A DNA stretch of 49,163 bases from Lysinibacillus fusiformis (GTDB taxonomy: Bacteria; Bacillota; Bacilli; Bacillales_A; Planococcaceae). Under the pieces are notes generated by a model, which ran no database searches, was not told the DNA's origin, and worked only from the letters and a program-made list of their open reading frames with translations. The stretch lies in NCBI RefSeq assembly GCF_002845985.1, contig NZ_PDFK01000013.1, positions 1 to 49,163 of the forward strand. The letters are read 5' to 3'. The position numbers and the translations under genes were made by a program. Positions 24,301 through 33,420 of the stretch are shown here, piece by piece. Numbering within the stretch: position 1 is the first letter of the stretch; every line of letters begins with the position of its first letter.

Positions 24301-24400
24301 AATTCATCCAAGTGAAGCGTATCAAAGTTAGAAAACAAAAGAATAACCAGGCAATTAGAAAAATAGTAAAATTTTTGGAAAGTATTTTCTTTTTCATCAT
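21338..24400 (-). CDS. hybrid sensor histidine kinase with two kinase cores and an internal receiver
   Basis: This is a 1020-residue membrane kinase. A first membrane segment (about 11-34) is followed by an extracytoplasmic carbohydrate-binding-like domain (about 60-200) and seven hydrophobic segments (about 213-412), the 7TMR-DISM layout. A HisKA box has SHELRNPLHG (His442). The first HATPase domain (about 545-655) has NLIHNAIKFT, DTGIGI and GLGLGLSIC. A receiver (703-820) has phosphoacceptor Asp752 in ISDIMMP and Lys804. A second kinase of LytS type has QPHFFFNTLNS (His843), VENAIQHG and DNGVGFEH. Two kinase chemistries around one receiver suggest an internal relay. The divergent SARP-type regulator is the probable partner. 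The start lacks a strong ribosome binding site. The signal is unknown. Confidence 0.88.
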   Translation of the reverse strand: MMKKKILSKNFTIFLIAWLFFCFLTLIRFTWMNFTNISTGIDAIQGTVNLRNIDTSHNFIIKLQKEWEFYPNILLASENTQSVEQHKVYTNQPESWDQYFQHNDEVHYGSYRLKILKEHTAPQMYGITIPEGLAPYELYIDGQFIGGLGNLTADYTQTAPIGRPVTHYFTLNTNESEIIIQGVQTNPYVQGGFQKEIIFGDLHSMEQSKTFSITTQMAVCLVFIFYLLFTILLWIIGIRDKSLLYFALIIVSTCVTVLVSSNKILFSYIPINWIWANKLFYFSYINNMMFFVLFLRELMKEYAKPKILTIVPLLCATYLLFIVVTPIEYIFKTKMIFIILFIVSPIIITIFTLSIVIKGQKGVIFLLLTGTAVVTNSLFFSIRQNATLPYSHYPFDLLIGITALSAFWFTRYFQSTLQTEKLSVKLQKEISTKDDFLANTSHELRNPLHGMMSIAQTLLAKQETKEDQSDLKLLVRIGNHMTHMLDDLLDLVKLKEKTLRLQPKPLNAYNLASGVSNMFRFMLKGKPIELIIRIPTNSPFVLADETRLIQIFSNLIHNAIKFTEQGSITIDAEVVGKKLYISVTDTGIGIEKDMQERIFDPYEQVDSTMTSVSGGLGLGLSICQELISLHGGTISLTSTLGEGSSFTFSLPIAKTQTVEYSDSNTEMDTTLLKFTSLLNDLSQMKESFAASTEETTLVTSQARILVVDDDAVNLQVLVNAFSTEPFEIETALSGTEALRKLQESSFDLVISDIMMPHMSGYELAKYIREKFSISELPILFLTARQQSEDIRLAFLSGANDYIRKPMEYMELKSRVQALIQMKQSSEERLRIEAAWLQAQIQPHFFFNTLNSIISLNGVDDEKMEELLLAFSDYLQMSFDFQNVDLVVPIDYELKLVRAYIAIEQIRFGDRIRVVWNIPNQMSLFVPPLSLQTLVENAIQHGILPRREGGTVTICIKEMEKLFTIAISDNGVGFEHRIPEKKTSVGLVNTEQRLKQLFGVELTINSVIDQGTTISFSIPKT

Positions 24401-24518
24401 AAATAATAGATTTCAACAAATAGAGTTATTTCTCCTTCAAAAGTAATGGTTATTCTATCAATTCTTTTAATAATTATACGATAATAAGTAAAGGAATAGT
24501 TTTTTAGGAGGGGTCAAT

Positions 24519-25679
24519 GTGAGAATCGTGCTAGTAGATGATGAAATTTTACCATTAACGAGACTGAAAACCTTACTTGAAAAAAGTAATGTCCCGGAAA
24601 TTGAAATAGTAGGAGAATACACCGATTCTCTAAAAGCAATTGAAGAGATCCAAACGCTACAGCCAAATGCTGTATTTTTAGATATCGTGATGCCTGATTT
24701 GGATGGTTTAGCATTAGGGGAAAAAATTCAAGAGTTATTGCCCGATGTAGAAATCGTTTTTACAACAGGGTTTGATCAATACGCAATAGATGCATTTAAT
24801 CTACATGCTATTGATTACTTATTAAAGCCTGTACAAAATGTTCGTTTAGAAAAGACCTTAGAACGTCTAGAACACATAAATAATAAACATAAAAAAGTTC
24901 CGCCTAAACATACAATTATTAAGCTTTTTGGCGGTCTTAATGTTGTTACACCAGATGGTCATACACAGCTCATGAAATGGCGTACATCTAAAGCCAAAGA
25001 GCTATTTGCCTTCATGCTAAATCACCGTGATGAAATGATTTATCGTGATACGATTTTAGAATTATTTTGGCCGGAGTCTGATATCGATAAAGCATCTAAA
25101 CAGCTTTATACAGCTATCTATACAATCCGTCAAACATTAAAAAATTATGGAATGGATGGTGTGCAAATTTCAAGCCCTTTGCTGAATTCTGGCTATAAGC
25201 TCTTAGTTGAAAATGTTGTAGTGGATGTAGAACAGTGGCTGTCCTGTTTAAAATCATTACCCCCATTACAAGAGACATCAGTTGATGAACATGAAAAAGT
25301 ATTCCAAATGTATACAGGTGATTATTTAGGAGATTGCGATTATCTATGGGCGGAAAGTGAGCGAGAGCGCTTAAGGAGATTGTGGTTACACCATGCTCAT
25401 CAGCTAAGCGAGTTTTACATAAAAAATGAGAACTACATGGCTGCAGTAAAGGTACAGGAAAAAGTCCAGGCACTTTTTTCTGATGCAGAGGAAAACTACT
25501 TCACTTTAATGAAGCTATACGATCTTCTAAATAATACAGCTGCTGTTGAGGAGCAATACTGGTTATTAAAAAAAATGCTTCAGGAGCATTTGGCAGTGGA
25601 ACCAAGCGAGGAAATTGAGAGTTGGTATGAAAGCTGGAAACAAGCAAATGCTATGCCTCATGCTCAAACCTTTAGTTAA
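24519..25679 (+). CDS. response regulator with receiver and SARP-type (winged helix plus BTAD) output
   Basis: This is a 386-residue regulator. The receiver (1-120) has the acidic pair DD7-8, phosphoacceptor Asp55 in VFLDIVMP, a Thr in FTTG and Lys103 in LLKPV. The output begins at about 134 with an OmpR/SARP-like winged helix (LFGGLNVVTPDG, WRTSKAKELFAFML, RDTILELFWP), followed by a helical BTAD domain to about 375. SARP-type output is best known from actinobacterial activators but also occurs in Bacillales. GTG 24519 has AGGAGGGG five bases upstream. It is divergent from the hybrid kinase, and the pair probably forms one signalling system. Target genes unknown. Confidence 0.87.
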   Translation: MRIVLVDDEILPLTRLKTLLEKSNVPEIEIVGEYTDSLKAIEEIQTLQPNAVFLDIVMPDLDGLALGEKIQELLPDVEIVFTTGFDQYAIDAFNLHAIDYLLKPVQNVRLEKTLERLEHINNKHKKVPPKHTIIKLFGGLNVVTPDGHTQLMKWRTSKAKELFAFMLNHRDEMIYRDTILELFWPESDIDKASKQLYTAIYTIRQTLKNYGMDGVQISSPLLNSGYKLLVENVVVDVEQWLSCLKSLPPLQETSVDEHEKVFQMYTGDYLGDCDYLWAESERERLRRLWLHHAHQLSEFYIKNENYMAAVKVQEKVQALFSDAEENYFTLMKLYDLLNNTAAVEEQYWLLKKMLQEHLAVEPSEEIESWYESWKQANAMPHAQTFS

Positions 25680-25700
25680 ACTACATGATTTTGTTATGAA

Positions 25701-25729
25701 AGGCTCTGTCATAGACAGAGCTTTTTGTT
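25701..25729 (+). terminator. Rho-independent terminator after the SARP-type regulator
   Basis: A stem GCTCTGTC / GACAGAGC with a 3-base loop is followed by TTTTT. Confidence 0.82.
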
Positions 25730-25889
25730 TTTAATAGTTCATAAGACCCTTATTAAAAAATGTATATTGGTTGTAGATTTGTCCGTATTTCTCTCTATAA
25801 CTCTGTAAAATTCTACTTTATTCGCTAAATATTTTATTGTGATACAACCTTTCATCCTTTATCATTATTATAAAAGTGGGGTGTTAGTT

Positions 25890-27992
25890 ATGAAAAAATC
25901 TAAAGGTATTGCATTAAAACTATCTTCCCTAATTATAGGATTATTTCTAGTTTTATTTTTATCCTATACAGTGACAACGGGAATTATTATAAAAAATCAA
26001 AGTGTGGAAGACTCAGAATATGCAACGGTGCAGGCTGCTGAATCTTCGGCTGCTATTATGAGTGAACGTTTCAAGAAAGCAAATACGGCATTGCAAACAA
26101 CAAAGCAAATCATTGAAAGCATGCAGAAGAATAATGCTTTATCTTCCAAGGGTGTCTTAGACATTATGGAAAATAATCTAGCTAACAATGATGATTTACT
26201 TGGTGTTGGAGCAATCTTTGAGCAGGGTTCTATTATGTTAGATGCAAATGCAGAGGCTACTTTAGTCGATTCCAAAAAACGTTTTGGACCATACCTAAGC
26301 AAAGATGATAATAAGATCAGCACCACTTTAATTGAAGGGGTCGATGATAAAAGTGTTTCTGAATGGTACTGGGTGCCAAAAGAAGACGGACGCGCAGTTT
26401 TAACGGAGCCGTATGATTACAATGTAAATGGAAAGAACGTATTAATGACAACCATTTCAGTGCCGTTAGTCAATGCTTCTGGATCGTTTTTTGGTGTATT
26501 GACGGCGGATGTATCGATAGATTTTTTAAATGGATTAACAGAATCTGTTGCACCAGAGGGTGGTTATGCGGGCATTATTACGAATAAGGGTGTACTGACA
26601 GCCAACAGTTTTGGTGAAGAGCTAGATGGGCGCAATATGCAAGAGGACCCAGCTTGGACAAGTATTAGTAAGACCATGGAAAATGATGAGCTTACAAGTA
26701 TGTACGTTGATTCTAACCAGTTTAAGGAAAAGGCATTTAATGTATTTGCCCCAATGATTTTAGAGGATATTGACGAGACGTGGACTGTTCAAATTGTATT
26801 GCCTGAATCAAAAATTCTAGAGACATACAACCACGTCTTTGTATTTACAATTATTTCTTCTATTATTATGGTTGTTTTGATGACAGTTGCAAGTGTGCTA
26901 TTCATTTACAAACAGTTAAAGCCACTCCAATTTTTGCGTGCATCCATTGAAACAGCTGCAGAAGGGGATTTAACACAAAGAGTAGAGGAGAAATATATTA
27001 AGTCTGATGAGATTGGTGCAGTTGCACTGGCTTATAATAATATGCTGGATAAAACCAATAGTGCAATACAAACAGTGCTAAATTCTACGACATTGTTGAA
27101 CCAATCTTCTAATCAAGTGCATGAGGTCTTTAATGAAATAGTAGCTTCAAGTCAAGAGGTTTCAGTAGCAATCAATGAAATTGCACAAGGTGCATCGAAG
27201 CAATCAGAGGATACTGAAGAAACCAATTATCGAATGATGGATCTATCTGATCAGATTGATGCCATTACGTCACTATCCAATGAGATGGATGAGCTATCTC
27301 ATCAAACAAGTGCAACGACAGAAAAGGGATTGCATGAGGTTAATAGTTTACGTGAACATAATATAGAAACCAATGAGATGAATGGGCGTATTCAACAGCA
27401 AATGGAATCATTAGCTTCTAACATTGCCAATATTAATCAAATCATCGCTTCTATTCAAAGCATTACAGAGCAAACGAATCTGTTAGCTTTAAATGCAAGT
27501 ATTGAGGCAGCTCGTGCTGGCGAACATGGAAAAGGGTTTGCGGTAGTAGCAGAGGAAGTAAGAAAGCTAGCAGAGCAATCTAAAAATGAAACAGAAATTA
27601 TTAAGAGTACGGTAGAAAGTATTCTCGAAAATTCCCAACAGACAGTAGCTGTTATTGCTTCGAATGCAGATTTAATGCATTCTCAAAATGAGTCCGTACA
27701 AAGCACACAAATGGCCTTTAAAGATAGCAGTGACTTGTCACGTTCAATTGCAGCTTCCATTAGTGAACTAATGAGTAAGTTATCTAGTATGTTAGAGCAT
27801 AAAAATCAAGCAATTATGGCTATTCAAAGTATATCTGCTATTTCAGAGGAAACAGCTGCCTCTGCTGAACAAGTAAGTGCTTCTGCAATGGATCAACAAG
27901 CAGAGTTACAAAAAGTAGCAGAGTCTATTCAAAATATGAATGATATATCAAATGAACTGCAAGAAGTCGTAAATCGATTTAAGCTAGCGTAA
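25890..27992 (+). CDS. methyl-accepting chemotaxis protein with Cache sensor
   Basis: This is a transmembrane chemoreceptor of about 700 residues. It has a first membrane helix (about 10-33), an extracellular double-Cache-like domain (about 35-315, with [19 protein letters not shown] and [12 protein letters not shown]), a second membrane helix (about 320-345) and a HAMP domain. A long coiled-coil signalling domain follows, with the conserved tip [24 protein letters not shown] split around residue 550. ATG 25890 with GGGGTG is preferred over an upstream start lacking a binding site. There is no CheR-binding pentapeptide at the C-terminus. The ligand is unknown; the domain type often binds amino or organic acids. 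Confidence 0.88.
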   Translation: MKKSKGIALKLSSLIIGLFLVLFLSYTVTTGIIIKNQSVEDSEYATVQAAESSAAIMSERFKKANTALQTTKQIIESMQKNNALSSKGVLDIMENNLANNDDLLGVGAIFEQGSIMLDANAEATLVDSKKRFGPYLSKDDNKISTTLIEGVDDKSVSEWYWVPKEDGRAVLTEPYDYNVNGKNVLMTTISVPLVNASGSFFGVLTADVSIDFLNGLTESVAPEGGYAGIITNKGVLTANSFGEELDGRNMQEDPAWTSISKTMENDELTSMYVDSNQFKEKAFNVFAPMILEDIDETWTVQIVLPESKILETYNHVFVFTIISSIIMVVLMTVASVLFIYKQLKPLQFLRASIETAAEGDLTQRVEEKYIKSDEIGAVALAYNNMLDKTNSAIQTVLNSTTLLNQSSNQVHEVFNEIVASSQEVSVAINEIAQGASKQSEDTEETNYRMMDLSDQIDAITSLSNEMDELSHQTSATTEKGLHEVNSLREHNIETNEMNGRIQQQMESLASNIANINQIIASIQSITEQTNLLALNASIEAARAGEHGKGFAVVAEEVRKLAEQSKNETEIIKSTVESILENSQQTVAVIASNADLMHSQNESVQSTQMAFKDSSDLSRSIAASISELMSKLSSMLEHKNQAIMAIQSISAISEETAASAEQVSASAMDQQAELQKVAESIQNMNDISNELQEVVNRFKLA

Positions 27993-27997
27993 AGAAA

Positions 27998-28030
27998 AAG
28001 GCTGCCTAAAATATATAGGCAGTCTTTCTT
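27998..28030 (+). terminator. Rho-independent terminator after the chemoreceptor
   Basis: A stem AAGGCTGCCTA / TAGGCAGTCTT (one G-U pair) is followed by a T-rich tail. Confidence 0.8.
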
Positions 28031-28103
28031 AATGGTGAAGGGAAGAGACATTGACCTGTTAGCCATTCAGCACTACTATAATGAAGGGAAGGGGGTCATC
28101 AAT

Positions 28104-29033
28104 ATGATGTATCTCGGAATGATTTTCTTTCAAATTGTTGCACCTATTTTAGTGTTGCTTGTACTTGGCGCTATACTACAAAAGAAATTTCGTTTTAACT
28201 TAAAAGCATTGTCTCAGCTTATTACATATTGCTTTATGCCAGCCGCTGTTTTTGTGAATTTATATGAAACACGTGTAGAGCTGTCTGTTCTGGGAGAAGT
28301 CGGGTTATTTATTGTGCTTTTTATTGGAAGTCAAATGATACTCAGTCATTTTTTAGCGAAAGGGCTTGGTTTGGCCAAAACGGAGGCAGCCGTCTTTAAA
28401 AATAGTGTTGTGCTCATTAACTCTGGAAATTATGGTATTCCAGTGGCCCAAATGATTTTTGTAACACAACCTATTGGTGTAGCCATTCAGGTCATGCTCG
28501 TTATATTTCAAAATATGACAACTTATACATATGGTTTGTACAATTTAATTTCCTCTACGAAATCGGGTATGACAATCATCAAAGATTTCTTTAAAATGCC
28601 CATTATTCATGCGCTAATTATTGGTGTCGCTATGAACTATTTTAATATTGGTATACCGCAGTTTATCAAAATACCTGTAGAGCATGTCGCAGATGGATTT
28701 ATTGCTGTAGCCTTAATTACATTAGGCGCACAATTATCACAGCTTGAAATCAAATCTATGTTTAATAAAACTGTTTTTGTTAGCTGTTTTACAAGATTAG
28801 TTATCGGACCAGCTGTAGCATTGGTCATTATTTATGTATTGGGGTTAGATGGAGTTGTCGCACAATCTCTGTTTATAGCCAGTGCCTTCCCAACATCTCG
28901 CAATAGCTCTAGTCTAGCATTAGAATACGATGTGGAATCAGCTACAGCTGCGCAAACTGTTTTATTTTCAACCATTGTGAGCTGTCTAACAGTAACGATC
29001 GTGATTTATCTTGCGGAAGTATTATTTACTTAG
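28104..29033 (+). CDS. AEC-family (auxin efflux carrier-like) transporter
   Basis: This is a 309-residue integral membrane protein with about ten hydrophobic helices in two five-helix halves. Characteristic segments are INSGNYGIPVAQ in the fourth/fifth helix region and the late FPTSRNSSSLALEY. AEC members move organic acids such as malate and other anions; the substrate here is unknown. ATG 28104 with AAGGGGG nine bases upstream is preferred over the in-frame ATG 28032, which lies at the foot of the preceding terminator. It stands alone between a terminator and the thiC riboswitch. Confidence 0.83.
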   Translation: MMYLGMIFFQIVAPILVLLVLGAILQKKFRFNLKALSQLITYCFMPAAVFVNLYETRVELSVLGEVGLFIVLFIGSQMILSHFLAKGLGLAKTEAAVFKNSVVLINSGNYGIPVAQMIFVTQPIGVAIQVMLVIFQNMTTYTYGLYNLISSTKSGMTIIKDFFKMPIIHALIIGVAMNYFNIGIPQFIKIPVEHVADGFIAVALITLGAQLSQLEIKSMFNKTVFVSCFTRLVIGPAVALVIIYVLGLDGVVAQSLFIASAFPTSRNSSSLALEYDVESATAAQTVLFSTIVSCLTVTIVIYLAEVLFT

Positions 29034-29118
29034 TTGGATGAAAATTTTAAAATATTGAATGGAAAACTTCCATCTCTTAGAAATATCTGCTACACTAGCA
29101 TCAAACTAAATAGTATTA

Positions 29119-29213
29119 ACTAGGGGAGTCTGATGAGTCAGGCTGAGAGGGAAACGCTTAGAAGTTTCTTGACCCTTTGGACCTGATCTGGCTCATACCA
29201 GCGTGGGAAAGTT
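29119..29213 (+). ncRNA. TPP riboswitch (THI box) upstream of thiC
   Basis: The conserved elements are in order: GGGGAGTC, the CTGAGAGG segment of the first thi-box helix, GACCCTTTG-ACCTGATCTGG, and the terminal ATACCAGCGTGGGAA. It precedes a terminator (29266-29308) and then thiC. Thiamine pyrophosphate binding should promote termination and shut off thiC. Confidence 0.93.
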
Positions 29214-29265
29214 AAGAAGCTATTGCATCGTATGTCGTGTGCAATTACTAGACCTTTACATTCAT

Positions 29266-29308
29266 GGCCGGATCCAAAAAAATATTTTGGATTCGGCCTT
29301 TCTTTATT
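29266..29308 (+). terminator. Attenuator terminator controlled by the TPP riboswitch
   Basis: The stem GGCCGGATCCAAAA / TTTTGGATTCGGCC (one G-U pair) is followed by TTTCTTTATTT. It lies between the riboswitch and thiC, the place expected for riboswitch-controlled termination. Confidence 0.88.
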
Positions 29309-29368
29309 TGTTGGAGTGAGCTAGATTTTCGGTCCTTGTATCAAATTACATTTAAGGGAGAGAAGTAG

Positions 29369-31150
<1,782 letters not shown>

Positions 31151-31156
31151 TGAAGG

Positions 31157-31188
31157 AAGGCTTATGTCAAAGTATAGACATAAGCCTT
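31157..31188 (+). terminator. thiC terminator hairpin, first of three identical copies
   Basis: A perfect 12-base stem AAGGCTTATGTC / GACATAAGCCTT has the 8-base loop AAAGTATA. It starts 6 bases after the thiC stop. The same 32 bases recur at 33124-33155 and 34900-34931, flanking the IS1182-family element. Confidence 0.8.
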
Positions 31189-31243
31189 TCATGTTGTTGA
31201 AAAAAGATGATGTCAACGGCAGAAAAAGCAAATTTGCAAGGTG

Positions 31244-31337
31244 AGAGGTTGATTTCCGTTCCGCCAGCGCCCTTTCCAGGGGGCGTCCGATGAGCCACTT
31301 CACTCACTTACGCTCGCTCCACTCCAATCAACCATTC
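31244..31337. repeat. GC-rich MITE-like repeat with GTTGATT/AATCAAC ends
   Basis: This element has inverted ends GGTTGATT and AATCAACC and an internal GC-rich region including GCGCCC...GGGGGC. It is flanked by near-identical direct repeats TGCAAGGTG (31235-31243) and TGCAAAGTG (31338-31346), as expected of a target duplication. It shares its end structure with the repeat at 33227-33364. It has no coding capacity. Confidence 0.5.
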
Positions 31338-31588
31338 TGCAAAGTGTCTTTACTTTTTTTCATAGTAGTATAGCGATCAAATAGCCCATTATCTGTATTC
31401 TTAGAGGGGATAGGCTCTTATTTTCAATATGGAGAAGTGATGAATGACAATCATCCTCCATAAAATAAGTAGCAAAAACCTTCACTTTATTTGAAAACCT
31501 TTGCTAAAAAGGTACCATTTTTGTGGGTTGGAGTGGAAGACTACTTGACTCCCGTGGGAGAGTGAACTGACCCCAAAAATTTGAACTT

Positions 31589-32407
31589 TTAAGAAACTCT
31601 TCGAAACTCAACTGGACTTTTTCCGTTGAGTTTTATTTTTATCCGTTCATGATTGTAGTAGTGGATATAGTCTACTAACGCTTTTTTGAATGCTTCGTAG
31701 TTCTTAAACGTTGTTGCGTATAGAAATTCTGATTTCATAATGCCAAAAAAGCTTTCTATCACGGCATTATCTAAACAATTTCCTTTCCGTGACATACTTT
31801 GCTTGATTTCATGTGTTGCCAATAACGCTTTAAAACGTGGTATTTGATATAACCATCCTTGATCAGAATGGACGATTAAGCCACTCTTTTTCGATAACTT
31901 TGTATACGTAAACGCCTTCTTAAAAGACTGTTGAACTAACTCAAAATTAGGTGATTTTGATACCTCATACCCAACGATTTCTCGATTGAATAAATCTAAT
32001 ACAGCGGATATATAGATTTTTTGACCGTTTATTTTAAACTCCGTTACATCGGTTACCCATTTCTGATTGGGTGCAGTGGCTTCAAAATCACGTTGGATGA
32101 CATTCTCTGCGACATAGCCGACTGTCCCTTTATACGAACGGTATTTTTTAGGGCGTACCGTCCCTTTTAAGCCCAATTCTTGCATCAATCGTTGGACCGT
32201 TTTATGGTTGATGAAAAACCCTTCATTTCGGAGGGCTAAACAAATACGACGATAGCCATAACGCCCCTTATGGTAATGAAAAAGCGTCTGAATTCGTTCT
32301 TTGATCGCCTGATATTTATCTGGTTTTACCCATTTTTGGAGATGATAATAATACGTACTTTTCTTAAGTTTCGCGACTTTTAATAGAGCTTGAAGAGGAA
32401 AATCCAA
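31589..32407 (-). CDS. IS3-family transposase catalytic subunit OrfB
   Basis: This is the integrase-like DDE domain, 272 residues if counted from TTG 32407. The N-terminal helical region (KSTYYYHLQKW, GRYGYRRI) is followed by the rve core. The catalytic residues are D in WVTDVTEF, D in VHSDQGW and E in NAVIESFFG, with the usual K at FFGIMKSEF. The frame is open further upstream and lies in the -1 frame relative to orfA, so the active transposase is expected to be an OrfAB fusion made by frameshifting. No stop or truncation is seen. Confidence 0.92.
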   Translation of the reverse strand: MDFPLQALLKVAKLKKSTYYYHLQKWVKPDKYQAIKERIQTLFHYHKGRYGYRRICLALRNEGFFINHKTVQRLMQELGLKGTVRPKKYRSYKGTVGYVAENVIQRDFEATAPNQKWVTDVTEFKINGQKIYISAVLDLFNREIVGYEVSKSPNFELVQQSFKKAFTYTKLSKKSGLIVHSDQGWLYQIPRFKALLATHEIKQSMSRKGNCLDNAVIESFFGIMKSEFLYATTFKNYEAFKKALVDYIHYYNHERIKIKLNGKSPVEFRRVS

Positions 32408-32427
32408 CCTTAGCTCATCAACAGCTC

Positions 32428-32943
32428 TTACTTTTTCTTGGATTTGAAGGCATCCTTTTCTTGAACTAAGGCTTTCAACTTTTTTAAATAGGCATTTTCC
32501 ATCCGTAAATACTCAATTTCCGCTTTTAACTCATCCGTTGTTTTTCCATTTAAATCAGACGAAGGTGGTTGTTTTTTTGGCATTGATTGGCGCTCCTTTT
32601 CTACTTGATAGAGCACCTCACCAGCCGTTGACATCCATTGTTTTTTCCATCTCCGAATGGTTTCACGGGAAGGAATATTAAACTTCGCAGCAGTCTGAAG
32701 GAGCGAATCGCCCGTCTCTATCAGGTGTTGAATTACTTTTATTTTAAAAGAATCTTCGTAATTCGTGAACCCTTGAGGACGAATAATTCCTTCGATGCCA
32801 TGATAGCGATATAATTCAATCCATAATCGAATGTACTGTCGATCCCTCTGTAATCGATTGGCAATCTGATACGTACTTTCTTTTTCTTCAAAGTAAGCTA
32901 GAACTGCGGCTAATTTTTGTTCATCAGAAATCACTACCTGCAC
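32428..32943 (-). CDS. IS3-family transposase DNA-binding subunit OrfA
   Basis: This is a 171-residue protein with two helix-turn-helix motifs (ESTYQIANRLQRDRQYIRLW and DSLLQTAAKFNIPSRETIRRW) and a C-terminal leucine-rich coiled coil (LKAEIEYLRMENAYLKKLK). The GTG at 32943 sits directly against a GGGGG stretch, so a GTG nine bases later may be the true start. Near the end are an AAAAAAG heptamer (codons LKK) and a second slip-prone AAG-AAA-AAG before TAA 32428-32430. Either could allow the -1 shift into orfB. Confidence 0.88.
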   Translation of the reverse strand: MQVVISDEQKLAAVLAYFEEKESTYQIANRLQRDRQYIRLWIELYRYHGIEGIIRPQGFTNYEDSFKIKVIQHLIETGDSLLQTAAKFNIPSRETIRRWKKQWMSTAGEVLYQVEKERQSMPKKQPPSSDLNGKTTDELKAEIEYLRMENAYLKKLKALVQEKDAFKSKKK

Positions 32944-33123
32944 CCCCTATAGTACATTTTTAAGTCCAATATTTTGGGTGCAGCTCAGAGCGAGACAGGC
33001 GAGCCCCTGCACGGAGCGGTAGCGGAGGAAGCGGCTCGGCGCTCGCCCACAGGAAAGCAAGTAGCCTGCAACGGAAATCCATTTCTCCCTTTCAATTGAC
33101 TGTTTTGTTTTTCAACACTAAGG

Positions 33124-33155
33124 AAGGCTTATGTCAAAGTATAGACATAAGCCTT
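33124..33155. repeat. Second copy of the thiC terminator hairpin, left flank of the IS1182-family element
   Basis: These 32 bases are identical to 31157-31188 and abut the left end of the IS1182-family element (CAGACTGTAGACAAA from 33156). With the third copy they form a direct repeat around the element. Confidence 0.85.
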
Positions 33156-33226
33156 CAGACTGTAGACAAACTCGATGAATTTTGAGTTTGCCTACAGTCT
33201 TTTTTCTTTTACAATAAAATAAAGTA

Positions 33227-33364
33227 AAGCCGTTGATTTCCACTACGGGCGGACGCTTTCCGCGGGCGGGGTCGAGCTGCTTCCCTCGCTTCGCTCAGTC
33301 CAGGATCTCGACTTTCCCGCTTTTCCCGCAGGAGTCGCCGCCCTTCGTTCCAATCAACTTCTAC
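33227..33364. repeat. GC-rich MITE-like repeat inserted in the IS1182-family element
   Basis: Inverted ends GTTGATT / AATCAAC and inner arms GGGCGGACG / GTCGCCGCCC enclose a GC-rich core. Perfect 8-base direct repeats ATAAAGTA (33219-33226 and 33365-33372) flank it, as expected of a target duplication. It lies between the left IS end and the transposase start. Similar GC-rich repeats are common in Bacillaceae genomes. Confidence 0.6.
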
Positions 33365-33420
33365 ATAAAGTACTCTATCTACATAGGGTGTTGAAAAGTA
33401 AACTTTTGAGGTGATGAAGC

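Larger units (their letters stand above)
31563..32987 (-). mobile_element. IS3-family (IS150 group) insertion sequence
   Basis: This is a 1425-base element with imperfect terminal inverted repeats TGAACTGACCCCAAAA and (reverse of the right end) TGAGCTGCACCCAAAA, starting TG and ending CA. A 3-base GAG repeat flanks it. Removing the element and one GAG restores the host repeat as GGGAGAGCGAGAC, compared with GGGATAGCGAGAC in the intact copy. It carries overlapping orfA and orfB on the minus strand, both apparently intact. Confidence 0.92.
31434..33120. repeat. GC-rich interspersed repeat, second copy, split by an IS3-family element
   Basis: The left part (31434-31562) and right part (32988-33120) together match the intact copy at 1-268. 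The core runs from about 31525 to 33080. The right part is identical to the intact copy over about 90 bases. The copy ends in TTTTTCAACACTA directly against the second thiC-terminator hairpin copy. Confidence 0.75.
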
